Positions 25,634-35,700 of a DNA stretch of 64,000 nt are shown here, one piece after another. Where the stretch lies: positions 2,914,001 through 2,978,000 of the forward strand of contig OY970271.1 of NCBI GenBank assembly GCA_963715745.1, written 5' to 3'. Both the position numbers and the translations under genes were made by a program. The notes under the pieces were generated by a model. The model ran no database searches and was not told the DNA's origin. It saw nothing but the letters and a program-made list of their open reading frames with translations. Every line of letters starts with the position of its first letter. Position 1 is the first letter of the stretch. This DNA comes from CAWGJF01 sp963715745 (GTDB taxonomy: Bacteria; Bacteroidota; Ignavibacteria; Ignavibacteriales; Ignavibacteriaceae).

Positions 25634-25765
25634 CAGTTGACTTAGATATCCGATATTCTGTAATTCGTTTTGCATTTTTTCAGACTGATGCTATCCCGTT
25701 ATGTATGAAGGAATTAAAACCTAAGACACAGAAGATAATACGATTGTAATTTACTAAAATCCAGG
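25634..25765 (-). pseudogene. Decayed 5' end of a second SpoIIE phosphatase gene
   Basis: On the minus strand an ATG at 25675 starts MQNELQNIGYLSQ and then diverges to a stop 20 codons in. The intact gene at 25045 starts MQNEMQNIGQLSQ. About 90 bp upstream of the two ATGs also align, sharing TTTCAGACT, TATCCC, ACACAG, ATAATAC and AATTTACT. So the leader and first 13 codons were duplicated and the rest lost. The remaining parts of the gene-free stretch 25504-25901 show nothing recognisable. Confidence 0.75.
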
Positions 25766-25901
25766 TGGAAAATTTTGAAGCGTTTTTAATAAAGTAATAG
25801 TTATTATTTAGTTCAAGCTTAGTAAGTAATAAATATGTTGCTGGTTGGTTAGGGTTAATGCAAAAGAGAGATGAAGGCAGAGAATGAGATTAAAACATTG
25901 T

Positions 25902-26273
25902 TCAAATTTTACGTATGTTTTCAGAAACCGATATTATCAATCCATCAGGATCTAAGTACTGGGCAACACGTGCATCAAAAACCTCCTTTGGCTCCTGTTT
26001 ACACTTAACATTATTTTCAATCATACGTTTATGGAACTCATCAAGATTCGGGACGCTAAAACCGGGTATGCAGCTTCCCGGTAGTTCCTGATAAGAATCT
26101 TCATCAGCTCTCCGTGCTGTTGTGCTTTTATGAAGTGCAAAAGTTGCTCCTTCTGTTTCAAACTCCGACCAATCAGGAGTTTCAAATTTTAACGGCAGTC
26201 CAATAACATATTTATAAAATGAAACAGTTGTTTTCATATTACTGACGAATATTATTACATAGTTTACCTTCAC
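25902..26273 (-). CDS. VOC family (glyoxalase-like) protein
   Basis: This 123-residue single-domain VOC fold has KVNYVIIFVSNMKTTVSFYKYVIGLPLKFETPDWSEF as the first beta-alpha-beta-beta unit, and the second unit ends in FDARVAQYLDPDGLIISVSE. The start is GTG at 26273 with a strong AGGAGG 6 nt upstream. Substitutions at the usual metal positions (for example the first His is missing) leave activity open. VOC proteins include glyoxalases, dioxygenases and resistance proteins. It lies 108 bp after the SnoaL-like gene on the same strand, in a group of small one-domain proteins. Confidence 0.83.
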   Translation of the reverse strand: MKVNYVIIFVSNMKTTVSFYKYVIGLPLKFETPDWSEFETEGATFALHKSTTARRADEDSYQELPGSCIPGFSVPNLDEFHKRMIENNVKCKQEPKEVFDARVAQYLDPDGLIISVSENIRKI

Positions 26274-26381
26274 TTAGAACCTCCTACTATAAAATGAAAC
26301 TATTAATGCCGTGAATGCATACCTGCCGGGAAGCAGTTTAACAATTAAAGATAATTAGAGATTAAAGAAATTATTTTACAA

Positions 26382-26813
26382 TTAGTGAAAACCGGGAAGC
26401 TCTATTACACCAAGCTGCATCCACATACCAAGCATATCAAGCTGTTCCCACGCTTCTGAAATTTTATCACCGTTAAATTTATAAATCGTAATTCCGGAAA
26501 GAGAAATAGATTTTCCAGTCGGAGGCATGCCTGCCAATGGTTCGGTGTTAGTTGCTGTTGCGCTCCATCTGCCAACCACAATATTTTCAGTTTCAATCAG
26601 GTCTTCATACTTCACATGAGAATCCGGAAAGGCAGCACGATACATACCAACAGCATGTTTCCAGTCCTCACGCGAGCCAACACCATCCGGCATATGCGGT
26701 CCGTGGTATTTTGCATCTGCTTCCATAATTTCATCGCCTACATCAATCAATCCTTTATTCCACATATCATCTGCAATCCGGGAAATTAAAAATGATTTAT
26801 TTTTACTATTCAT
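26382..26813 (-). CDS. Ester cyclase/SnoaL-like polyketide cyclase family protein
   Basis: This 143-residue cytoplasmic protein has the SnoaL pattern: DDMWNKGLIDVGDEIMEADAKYHGPHMPDGVG, WKHAVGMYRAAFPDSHVKYEDLI, IVVGRWSATATNTEPLAGMPPTGKSI, ISLSGITIYKFNGDKISEAWEQLDMLGMWMQLG. The pieces match the ester cyclase group (LxxAFPDxHxxxEDxIAEGDxVVxRW, and WxxxDxxGLxxQLG). Many such proteins in non-producers have no known substrate. It is followed by an exported relative 32 bp upstream in the same direction, so the two are likely co-transcribed. Confidence 0.85.
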   Translation of the reverse strand: MNSKNKSFLISRIADDMWNKGLIDVGDEIMEADAKYHGPHMPDGVGSREDWKHAVGMYRAAFPDSHVKYEDLIETENIVVGRWSATATNTEPLAGMPPTGKSISLSGITIYKFNGDKISEAWEQLDMLGMWMQLGVIELPGFH

Positions 26814-26845
26814 TTTCTTCCTCCGTTTTTATTTCCGGTTCGATT

Positions 26846-27361
26846 CTAATCCTTCGGGGTTACTGTCACATTTCCTATTTGCTTTAATATTGTCATAGTA
26901 TCAACGAAGCTCCAATCCTTAACAATCTTACCATGAGATATTTTCGATACCACTACTACAGCGAAACGAACCGGATTACAGGTTGCTTCAACACCTGCGA
27001 ACTCACCCGTATGCACTCCGGTTGCCATAGCCCTGCTGAAAACATAATCTCCCTCAGCTATCATTTGTTCAACCTCGAAGTGAAGCTCTCCGAATACACT
27101 TTTCATCCAATCATTAGCATCAATTACACGCTCAATTCCACGAGGTTCAAATACTTCATATGGTGATGATTCAACATAGCTTGTATCAAAAACTTCTTTA
27201 ATCACATCATTGTTTCCCTGGTTAAATGCTTCTTCCCACGCCCGCATAACAACTTTCTTATTATTTTCAAGCTGCTGACTCGTGCTTTCACTATTTTGTT
27301 TGCAGCCGGTAAAGAGCATTATTATTAATACTAATAAAGAAGATATAAAATACCGTTTCAT
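26846..27361 (-). CDS. SnoaL-like lipoprotein (ester cyclase type)
   Basis: This 171-residue lipoprotein has a signal peptide with lipobox LFTGC (Cys20). The mature part has the SnoaL/ester cyclase pattern: VVMRAWEEAFNQGNNDVIKEVFDTSYVE, ANDWMKSVFGELHFEVEQMIAEGDYVFSRAMATGVHTGEF, KIVKDWSFVDTMTILKQIG. It is probably anchored in the outer or inner membrane facing the periplasm. Lipid-anchored SnoaL-fold proteins are less common than cytoplasmic ones. It lies between another SnoaL-like gene and a second NTF2-fold lipoprotein gene, all on the minus strand. Confidence 0.83.
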   Translation of the reverse strand: MKRYFISSLLVLIIMLFTGCKQNSESTSQQLENNKKVVMRAWEEAFNQGNNDVIKEVFDTSYVESSPYEVFEPRGIERVIDANDWMKSVFGELHFEVEQMIAEGDYVFSRAMATGVHTGEFAGVEATCNPVRFAVVVVSKISHGKIVKDWSFVDTMTILKQIGNVTVTPKD

Positions 27362-27400
27362 AATTCTTCCTATAATAATATTTAAAGAAATGTTTTTTCA

Positions 27401-27871
27401 TCATTGAGGTTGAGGTCCGGGAACAGAACTTTCCATCACACACTTCCATGTACCATCTTCTTGTTTTTTCCAGATACAGACATAGTTGCCTGACCTTGTA
27501 AGTGTATTCCCTTCAGGATCATTAAATGAAATTTTATATGAGCCATGTGTATAGCCGAGATCACCTGATTTTGAAACAACTGCATTGCGTGGTTCCCAGC
27601 TTAATTTGAAACCGGGAATTGAGCGGTTCCGTTTTACAATTTCAAGGATCTCCTGTTTGCCAAAAGCAGGTTCCTGACCTGGATAATAATTGATTGCATC
27701 TTCCGTCCAGAATGTTTTGACCTTATCTAAATCACCCGAAGCAGCAGCATTTGCCCAATCTATATCAGCATCCAGCAATGCCTTCTGTTCAAATTCAATA
27801 TTAACATTTTCAGTACACGCGGTAATTAAGAGAAAAGCAATTGTAATACAGCAATTAAGAAAGGTTTTCAT
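27401..27871 (-). CDS. DUF4440/SgcJ-type NTF2-fold lipoprotein
   Basis: This 156-residue lipoprotein has lipobox LITAC (Cys19). The mature domain follows the DUF4440/SnoaL-like 'YybH/SgcJ' pattern: LLDADIDWANAAASGDLDKVKTFWTEDAINYYPGQ, KQEILEIVKRNRSIPGFKLSWEP, VVSKSGDLGYTHGSYKISF, SGNYVCIWKKQEDGTWKCVMES. These are small cone-shaped domains, with either steroid-isomerase-like activity or simple binding. It heads a run of four small minus-strand genes (27871 down to 25902). There is no evidence on its ligand. Confidence 0.84.
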   Translation of the reverse strand: MKTFLNCCITIAFLLITACTENVNIEFEQKALLDADIDWANAAASGDLDKVKTFWTEDAINYYPGQEPAFGKQEILEIVKRNRSIPGFKLSWEPRNAVVSKSGDLGYTHGSYKISFNDPEGNTLTRSGNYVCIWKKQEDGTWKCVMESSVPGPQPQ

Positions 27872-28024
27872 TTTGAGCCTCCTGGCATATTGAAATGATA
27901 TTTAAATTAGGGATGTTTTAGGAGATGGGCAAGCTTTGGCAGATAAAAAATCAGTCAGAATGATTTCTATTATAAGTAAAATTTATCAGTATTTGCTTGA
28001 TTAACTTTTAACTTAAGAAATAAT

Positions 28025-28543
28025 TTAGGTTTTCAGCTTATTAAGAATTTCATACGCAAGAGGCTTAACGCTGTCTTCCCATTCCGGATTTTTCAATAGC
28101 GATAATAATTTTTCTGCGGGAAAGTTTGCCGGTAAAGATCTCTTTTCATGTAGATCATAAAAAATATGATGTGCACCTTCCAGAATAAATACAGAATCAG
28201 ATTTTTCAATAAGCGCTTTCAGAAGTGGAATGATACTTTTCTTTCCCAGGTTTATCAACCCTTCCGCTGCAATCCATCTTATATCACTTTTATCATCCTC
28301 AAGTGCATGCAACAGATATGGTATCGCTTCAGGATGCTTCATTTCTTCCAGAGCTTTAGCAGCCTCCCACCTGTAAACATGTTTTGGATGAGTAATAATC
28401 TTTGATAAAAAATCTATTGACTCTTTACCTTTGGCAACCAAAAGATTACGTGTCTTTTTTCTTTCCAGACCATCGTCACTGCCCAGCTTTTCAAAAAGCT
28501 GCTGCAGTTCCGGTTCATCAAATTTTTTAATTGTAGTTTCCAT
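28025..28543 (-). CDS. HEAT-repeat protein next to the proton ATPase
   Basis: Starting at the ATG at 28543 gives 172 residues; the open frame also runs back to a TTG four codons earlier. At least three HEAT-like repeats are visible: ITHPKHVYRWEAAKALEEMKH, LEDDKSDIRWIAAEGLINLGK and IPLLKALIEKSDSVFILEGA, forming an alpha-solenoid scaffold. It begins about 15 bp after the stop of the P-type ATPase gene and is almost certainly co-transcribed with it. HEAT proteins bind other proteins, so it could be a partner or regulator of the pump. That is inference from position only. Confidence 0.85.
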   Translation of the reverse strand: METTIKKFDEPELQQLFEKLGSDDGLERKKTRNLLVAKGKESIDFLSKIITHPKHVYRWEAAKALEEMKHPEAIPYLLHALEDDKSDIRWIAAEGLINLGKKSIIPLLKALIEKSDSVFILEGAHHIFYDLHEKRSLPANFPAEKLLSLLKNPEWEDSVKPLAYEILNKLKT

Positions 28544-28558
28544 TTTTCTCAACAATTT

Positions 28559-31036
28559 TTATTTACGAAATTTTATATTTGTGTGATCAAGAAGATCATA
28601 CATTTTAACTTTCAGAAGATCAGTAATAAAGAAGGCAATTAATGCATAGCCCCAGACCAGCAAAGCAAGATTCCAGGAAATCGGGGTAATGAACCAGCCA
28701 TAAACTGCTACAAAAGTCGCAAGTATTTTTGTAAGTACAGCAGACCAGAACATAATCCCGCTTGGCTTAATTGACCAGAAGGGTCCCCGGGTTCTTGTTA
28801 AAAATATTGTTAAGTGCCCTGCTACAGCCAACTTAAGAAATATAAACGACTGTACTGCTCCCCTGGATAAATGCAGAACATCCTGCCCGATATAGAATAT
28901 TCCGAATGAACTGACTACACCGATTAATCCTAAAAAAGTTGCCATACTTAAAACAATTCTCATATTCCATTTTTCAGGGCTTTTTGAATATTTAACATTA
29001 TCATAAGCAATTGCCATTATCGGGGCATCGTTAAACAAAGCAAGCAGAACAATCATTATTGCTGTAACCGGATAAAAATTAAATACAAGTATTGCCAGCG
29101 TTATAAAGAACAAAACACGAATTGTTTCAGCTATCCTGTAGATTGCATAGCTGTTCATCCTCTGAAAAATTTTCCGGCTTTCTTTTAACGCATCAATAAT
29201 AACAGAAAGACCCGGAAGAGTAAGAACAATTGCTGCAGCAGATTTTGCAGCATCAGTTGCACCGGCAACAGCAATTCCTACATCAGCTTTCTTCAATGCC
29301 GGCGAATCATTCACTCCATCTCCTGTCATTCCAACGATATGTCTATTTTCCTGGAGCAGCTCAACAATGCGATATTTATGTTCGGGGAATACCTGTGCAA
29401 ATCCGTCTGCCTTTTCAATAATTGCGCTTGCTTCTTTGTCCGGTTTTTCCAGGAATGAAGAAGCTTCCAAAATATTGGTTTTCAAGTTCACCTGTCCCGC
29501 AATTTGTTTGGCAATTGCTGTATGGTCACCGGTTATCATTTTAACATTAACACCCATCTCTTCTGCAGTTTTAATCGTCTCTGCCGAATCATCTCTTGGC
29601 GGATCAAAAAGAGGAATCAATCCAACATATTCCCAGTCTCCATTGTTATCTGTTTTTGCGACACCAAGCGCCCTGAAACCTTTAGATGCCAATTCATCAA
29701 TTTGTTTGTTTACATCATTTGCAACTTTATCTTTATTATTTCCAGATAAGAGTGAGAGAATTACCTGCGGTGCACCTTTGGATATTTTATAAGATTTTTT
29801 CCCCGGATCGGAAACTGATACTTCACTTCTCTTAATAACAGGATCAAAAGGTTTAAATTCTTTTACTTCATAAGTACCAAGTTTGTCTTCAAGCTTTTTA
29901 TCAGAATTTGTTTTATTAATTATTGCCGAATCAATTGGATCTTTATCTTCTTCCCTTGAAGCCAGCGAAGCATATATCAAAACATCATCCTGATTATACC
30001 CATTAAATTTAATAACATCTGCAAGTGTCAATTCGTTTTTTGTAATTGTCCCGGTTTTATCAGAACATAAAATGTCCATGCCAGCCATTTCTTCGATTGC
30101 AACAAGCTTGCTCACAATTGCTTTTTTCTTTGCAAGAACAGATGCACCGACTGCCATTGTAATAGATAAAACTGCAGGTAAAGCAACCGGTATGGCAGCA
30201 ATAGTCAATACAAGCGCAAACTGAAGAGTTTCAACAAAACTTTCGTGCCTGAAAATTGAAACCATAAAAATCAGTGCTATCATAAAAGCTGCAAGAACAA
30301 TAAGGTAATGTCCTATCTTGATCACTGCTTTTTGAAAATGACTGATCGTTTTGGCTTCTTCAACAAGCTTTGCTGTTCTTCCAAAGAATGTATTAATTCC
30401 TGTTGCAACAACCAGTCCGTTCATTTCGCCCTGCCTGATAACTGATCCGGAATAAGCAAGATCAGATTTGTGTTTTTCAACTGGTAAAGATTCCCCGGTT
30501 AACGCTGACTCATCTATTGTTAAATAATCACCTGTAAAAAGTTTTATATCAGCAGGAACTACATCTCCCAGACGTACCCGAACAACATCTCCGGGAACAA
30601 GTTCTTTTGCAGAAACTTCATTCCATTTTTTATCACGAAGAACACGCGCACTCAGCGCAAGTTTTTTCTTCAATAAATTTATAGCATCATCAGCTTTATA
30701 TTCCTGCCAGAAACCAACCACAGCATTCAGTAACAGTAAAGCGAAAATAATCCAGAAATCTTCCCAGTGACTGATTACTGCGGAAAGTATTGCAGCAACT
30801 TCAATCATCCAGGGAATCGGTCCCCAGAAATAGCTGAAGAATTTAACAATTGGATTTACCTTTTTTTCAGAGATTTCATTATAACCGTATTCTTTTAACC
30901 GATCTTTTGCTGAAGTATTTGCAAGTCCGTTTTCATCTGAGTTAAATTTTTGGAAGGAATCTTCGACTGATAATTTTTTTAATTCACCGATATCCGTTAA
31001 ATCACTTTTCATTTTTTCTTCTCTGTTTTTCATCAC
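28559..31036 (-). CDS. P3A-type plasma-membrane H+-ATPase
   Basis: This 825-residue P-type ATPase has an N-terminal cation-ATPase domain (NGLANTSAKDRLKEYGYNEI), an actuator motif LTGESLPV, the phosphorylation site CSDKTGTITKNELT (Asp326), nucleotide domain KGAPQVI and hinge GDGVNDSPALKKADVGIAV. The following ATDAAKSAAAIVLTLPGLSVI and the TM region with FNDAPIMAIAYDNV are signatures of P3A proton pumps (archaeal/plant type) rather than of Ca, Cu or K pumps. It should export protons at the cost of ATP, helping acid tolerance or membrane energisation. The first ATG pair (31036) has a poor ribosome site; an ATG at 31012 is an alternative. Confidence 0.94.
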   Translation of the reverse strand: MMKNREEKMKSDLTDIGELKKLSVEDSFQKFNSDENGLANTSAKDRLKEYGYNEISEKKVNPIVKFFSYFWGPIPWMIEVAAILSAVISHWEDFWIIFALLLLNAVVGFWQEYKADDAINLLKKKLALSARVLRDKKWNEVSAKELVPGDVVRVRLGDVVPADIKLFTGDYLTIDESALTGESLPVEKHKSDLAYSGSVIRQGEMNGLVVATGINTFFGRTAKLVEEAKTISHFQKAVIKIGHYLIVLAAFMIALIFMVSIFRHESFVETLQFALVLTIAAIPVALPAVLSITMAVGASVLAKKKAIVSKLVAIEEMAGMDILCSDKTGTITKNELTLADVIKFNGYNQDDVLIYASLASREEDKDPIDSAIINKTNSDKKLEDKLGTYEVKEFKPFDPVIKRSEVSVSDPGKKSYKISKGAPQVILSLLSGNNKDKVANDVNKQIDELASKGFRALGVAKTDNNGDWEYVGLIPLFDPPRDDSAETIKTAEEMGVNVKMITGDHTAIAKQIAGQVNLKTNILEASSFLEKPDKEASAIIEKADGFAQVFPEHKYRIVELLQENRHIVGMTGDGVNDSPALKKADVGIAVAGATDAAKSAAAIVLTLPGLSVIIDALKESRKIFQRMNSYAIYRIAETIRVLFFITLAILVFNFYPVTAIMIVLLALFNDAPIMAIAYDNVKYSKSPEKWNMRIVLSMATFLGLIGVVSSFGIFYIGQDVLHLSRGAVQSFIFLKLAVAGHLTIFLTRTRGPFWSIKPSGIMFWSAVLTKILATFVAVYGWFITPISWNLALLVWGYALIAFFITDLLKVKMYDLLDHTNIKFRK

Positions 31037-31296
31037 AAAAACTTATTCAAGGTATGACCAATTTACTAAATAAGCTTCAATGAGTTATTATCAAACTGAA
31101 TAAAATCTGATTTTCAGTTTCCTGATTAGAAAAAATTAGATTTTATATTACAACATTATTAGACGAGATAGAGTTGAAAATGCTTCTTGAAAATTGTGAT
31201 TTGTGATAAATCTGAACGATTAAAGCGAGACAATCTTAATTTAGAAACTTTTAAATAAATATAATTTTATAATTAATGCAGGTTGTAAATAAACAA

Positions 31297-32718
31297 TTAG
31301 TGTAACAAAATCATTTTTTTGACATCGAAATAAGTTCCAATTTGTAGCTTATAAAAATAAACTCCGCTTACCAAATCTTCAGCGTTAAAACTTATTTCAT
31401 AACTTCCCGCAGTTTGAAATTGATCAGTCAAGGTTGTGATTTTGTGTCCTAGAATATTATAAACTCCGAGTACAACATATCCACTAAAAGGGAGTGAATA
31501 TTTAATCTCTGTTACTGGATTGAAAGGGTTTGGGTAATTCTGAAAAAGCTTAAATGAATAAGTTTTGCTATCATCTGATGTTACATCAGTCTGAATAGAA
31601 TCAAATACTGAAATAGAATTGAGAAGCTCATTGTCAAAATCAAAAAGAGCAAGGTTTTCCCAAGGCGAGCCAAAAGTTGGTGCTGAAATCCACTCTGGTG
31701 CCCAGTAAAATAAACCGGCTCCTTTTCCATCCGGAACATTCATCACAATATTTAAAATATCAGCAAGAAAATTTTTCTGCCCCTCAATCGTTGCAGGATA
31801 GCCCGGCAGCAGCTGTGTAGAATCTCCAACGATGTTGTTCGTGTTGTCATTCCAGGCAAGAGTCCATGGATATGCTGTTTCAACAACAATAATATCTTTG
31901 CCGTAACGTTGAGCAAGATCATTTAAATTGGTTTGAAGTTCGTTCAAAGATCCATGCCACCACGGGTAAAATGATAACCCAATAATATCGAAGTTAACAT
32001 TTTGAGCAGTCAGGTTATCATAGAACCATCTCGCTCCACCATTATCCCCACCGCGGTCTATATGTATCATTATTTTAACTGAATCCCCTGGAGCTAATCC
32101 GTCGTTTACTCCGCGAATTCCTTCATTAATTAATTGCGCAAGCTGCATCCACTGTTGCTGGGTGTTAAAAGGATCACAGACACGTCCATCATCCCAAAGC
32201 ATTCCGCAGATAATTTCATTGCCAATCTGAACAATATCAGGAAGAGTGTTTTGACTTTTAAGAGCAGTAATAACTTCGTACGAATATTGATAAACACTGT
32301 CTTTCAGTTCCGTAAAATTCAGTCCTAGCCACGCAGATGGTTTAGATTGATGGATCGGGTCAGCCCAAGTATCGGAGTAATGAAAATCAAGTAATAACTT
32401 TAAACCTGCATTCTTAATTCTTTCAGCCATTTGTAATGTTTTTGTCAGACCACAGTAGCCATCAGCAGGAGTGTGCCAGATTCTAAGCCGAATATAATTC
32501 AACCTGTGATCTTTAAAAATATTTACTGCATCTTTCGGAATTCCATTTTCTAAGTAAACCCCACCATTATCCTCAATTTGAGGAAGTGCTGAGATATCAA
32601 CTCCTTTAATAAAGTTTGATGAAGATTTTAGATTACTTTTTAAATTCAATTGAGCTTTGACAGAAAAACTCAGTAATATCAATAGCATCATTATAATATT
32701 TATTTTTAAAATATTCAT
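31297..32718 (-). CDS. GH53 endo-beta-1,4-galactanase with T9SS sorting domain
   Basis: This 473-residue secreted glycoside hydrolase has a signal peptide (MMLLILLSFSVKAQ). The GH53 TIM barrel spans about residues 36-370, with RLNYIRLRIWHTP, LLLDFHYSDTWADP, the acid/base Glu168 in VQIGNEI and the probable nucleophile Glu280 in IVVETAYPW. A T9SS type A sorting domain occupies about 385-473 (LFQNYPNPFNPVTEIKY, GVYNILGHKI, GVYFYKL). GH53 enzymes cut beta-1,4-galactan of type I arabinogalactan and pectin side chains, so the organism likely uses plant-derived polymer. No SusC/SusD genes are nearby. It is downstream of the C25 peptidase by 53 bp on the same strand. Confidence 0.93.
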   Translation of the reverse strand: MNILKINIIMMLLILLSFSVKAQLNLKSNLKSSSNFIKGVDISALPQIEDNGGVYLENGIPKDAVNIFKDHRLNYIRLRIWHTPADGYCGLTKTLQMAERIKNAGLKLLLDFHYSDTWADPIHQSKPSAWLGLNFTELKDSVYQYSYEVITALKSQNTLPDIVQIGNEIICGMLWDDGRVCDPFNTQQQWMQLAQLINEGIRGVNDGLAPGDSVKIMIHIDRGGDNGGARWFYDNLTAQNVNFDIIGLSFYPWWHGSLNELQTNLNDLAQRYGKDIIVVETAYPWTLAWNDNTNNIVGDSTQLLPGYPATIEGQKNFLADILNIVMNVPDGKGAGLFYWAPEWISAPTFGSPWENLALFDFDNELLNSISVFDSIQTDVTSDDSKTYSFKLFQNYPNPFNPVTEIKYSLPFSGYVVLGVYNILGHKITTLTDQFQTAGSYEISFNAEDLVSGVYFYKLQIGTYFDVKKMILLH

Positions 32719-32771
32719 TCCCAGATTTGATAAGGATAAGATTGTTAGTTAAAACGTTTTGAAATTTATTT

Positions 32772-35700
32772 TTATCTTACAATTGCAAGCTTTTGAGTAA
32801 CGTCCTCAGTTTTATCGCCCGATTTCATAATCACTTTGTAAAGATATACACCATTCGCTATTTGGTCTTTATCCTGGTCTTTTCCATCCCAGTAAATTTT
32901 GTTGAAATCGTATCGGAGTTCAGCCGGAGAAAGCCTCATTTCGCGGATAAGTCTTCCGGCAATTGTATAGATTTTTATTTTTATTTCATCAGGAATTTGT
33001 GTGAGCCGGAATGTAAAATATGTTTCACCTTTGGCAGGATTTGGGTAGTTATAAACATCCATAATTTTTGCTTCACTTGAAACCAGGAAGGATTTCTGCA
33101 CACCACTTGAATCAACTATGTCGCCATTTGTATTTCTCCATAAAACTTTTAAAGTATATTCACCATCTTCAAGCTCCGGAGTGTAATCAACAACAACTTT
33201 GGGATTTGTAGTCGAGAATTCATAACTGATTATTGAAGTATCATTTGGAATTTCTTCATCATTCAGAAAAACCAGAACTGAATTAGGATCTGTAATTGGT
33301 AGAAGGGAAAAATCATTTAACTCGATATGAATTTCAGGTTTAGCTGAAATATATTCTCCATCCAATATATCATTTCCATCAATTGTGAGTTTTAAAGTAG
33401 GAGTTGTAGTGTCAGCTTTTATATAAAACGGAACCGAAAAGAAATTATTATCCTCGAACATTTCCCTTACACTATTATAAGGATCAATCATAATCAGAAA
33501 TGATTTGCTTCCGCTCGCAGTTGAAGTATTGTAGCTGAGATTAAAATATGATTTACCATTTGATGAAAGCGAATCGATTTTTTGATTAAATATATTTGTC
33601 CGGGAATTATCGTCATTAATTATATTTACAGAAACTGTAAAGCTGTCAGCTTTGGTTTCACCTACATTATAAACTGAAAAATTAAGATTAACATTTTCTC
33701 CTACAGTAACAGTATCTGCCGAAGAAGAAACAACCTGGTAATTAGTACCGAGTTCAGCAAGCCCTTTATAGCTTACTCCTATAGAAGAAATTGTGGGAAC
33801 CTGGGATTCATCATTTGTTTGCATTCCAACAAGCAATTTTAGATTTGGATAAATTTTAGCATTAATATTACTTACATCAGCGATTCCATTTTGAATAGTA
33901 AGAAACCCAAGAGTATCCTGGCTAGCATCTGATTTAATTCCAATTGGACGAAAGTTGGTTTCTGCTACTGAAGGAACATTCTGATTAATATCAACTGTTT
34001 CCCATTTTGCAGCAGGTCCAATCTGGGAAGTTGTAAGCGTTCCATTCGTAAATAATTTTTGAATCAAAGTATCAATTTCCACTCTACCTTCGAAAGGTTC
34101 ACTATAAGCTTCCGGCATTGAACCTGGGACAGCACCACGCTTACCAATACAAGCCCAGGAGCCTCTAAATACCAAGCTATCTATATAAACACTTCCAAAT
34201 TCACGAATTTTAGCTTTTAATTCACTTGTTAAGCGAGTATACCCCTCATCTGATACAGCAAAAATTACTAGTTCACCATCAGTCAAACTATCAAGGAAAT
34301 TAATGTAACTACGCACTGTGGATGAATCACCACCTAATAAATCAAAGTGTTTATATTCTACGAAATCATAGGAGCTATCTTTAAACACACATAAATGATG
34401 ACCTCTGAGCGTATTGTTTAAAACAAAATTTTCCCCATTCTTAAGTATAACTGCAGTATTTCCATCATTAAATCCGGCTGAGATTGCATCGAATTCTGTT
34501 TTATTTGTGTCAAGTATAATTGAATGATTATAGTAGCGCAATTTATTTAGCTGAGAGTTACCAAAGCTTAAACTGTCATTTAAAAAATACTTGCTAAAGA
34601 TATCCGTATAAACGGATTTATCAAATCCGTAAAAATTATCGTTATTTATTTTTCCTCTAAACCAAATTCGTCTGTTCAAATATTCACTGGTTAGATAATA
34701 GATTGTAGCTACTGAATCCATTTTTTTATAATAAATAATGGAATTCAGATAATCTTTATTATTAGAAATTTCAATATTAATTGAGTCACTCAATGGTTTT
34801 AAAGAAGGATTCAAAACTATCAGTGAATCCTTAAGACCATTTTCAATATCATAAGTTAACAAAGCACGAATCTTTGAGCTAGGAATATAAAATTGAAAAG
34901 TATAATTATTATCGTCTTCACTTATTTCATCAATATTATTATTAACATCTAATGTTATAGTAATAGAATGTTCTCCGGGTTTGTTAAGTATTGGAAATGA
35001 AACGAAAAGTGAATCCTCGAAGTGAGGAACAATACTATAAATAGAATCTACAACAACGTAAATTCCAAGATAATTATCTTTAACAATTGTTAGGAAAGTG
35101 TCAGGAATAACTTTACCCCAATTATAAAATTTAATTGATACATTTGCGCTGTCCTGAAGGTCTGTTAAATTAGAGTTCGAAATTCTTATTCCGTTTCCAT
35201 TAATTTCTAAATTTGGTTTTTGTGGTATAGGAAGACTTACAATCGGATCTCCAATTAGTTCATTTGTAAGTGAAAATAATTTATAAGTTCCGGAAGAGCC
35301 ATAATCCTGAAGTAACTCTAGTTTTGCCAACTTATGTGCTTCGCTAATGTTTAACACACTATCTTTTAAAATCTTTTTATAAAATATTTCCGGAAAAGTT
35401 GTAGCTGTTGATGTGAACCCCAAGGAAGAATTTCCAATATAAGTTATTGCCTGACCTTTATTTGAATTAATAAACAATTCTGAAAATGAGACAACATCAG
35501 GCTCAGCAAACTTTCCCGTCGAACAACCAAAATCAGTAATGAGAGGATTTCTGTCGTAAAGGTTTTGTAATTGGGAAGGATCTGAAATACTATTATCCCA
35601 TGTTTGAGTACCACTATGACCTAAATAAGAAATAAAAATCCCCCCCTGATCAATTGCATTCTGAATATATGATTGAGAAAAGGGTCCGAAATTAGTAACT

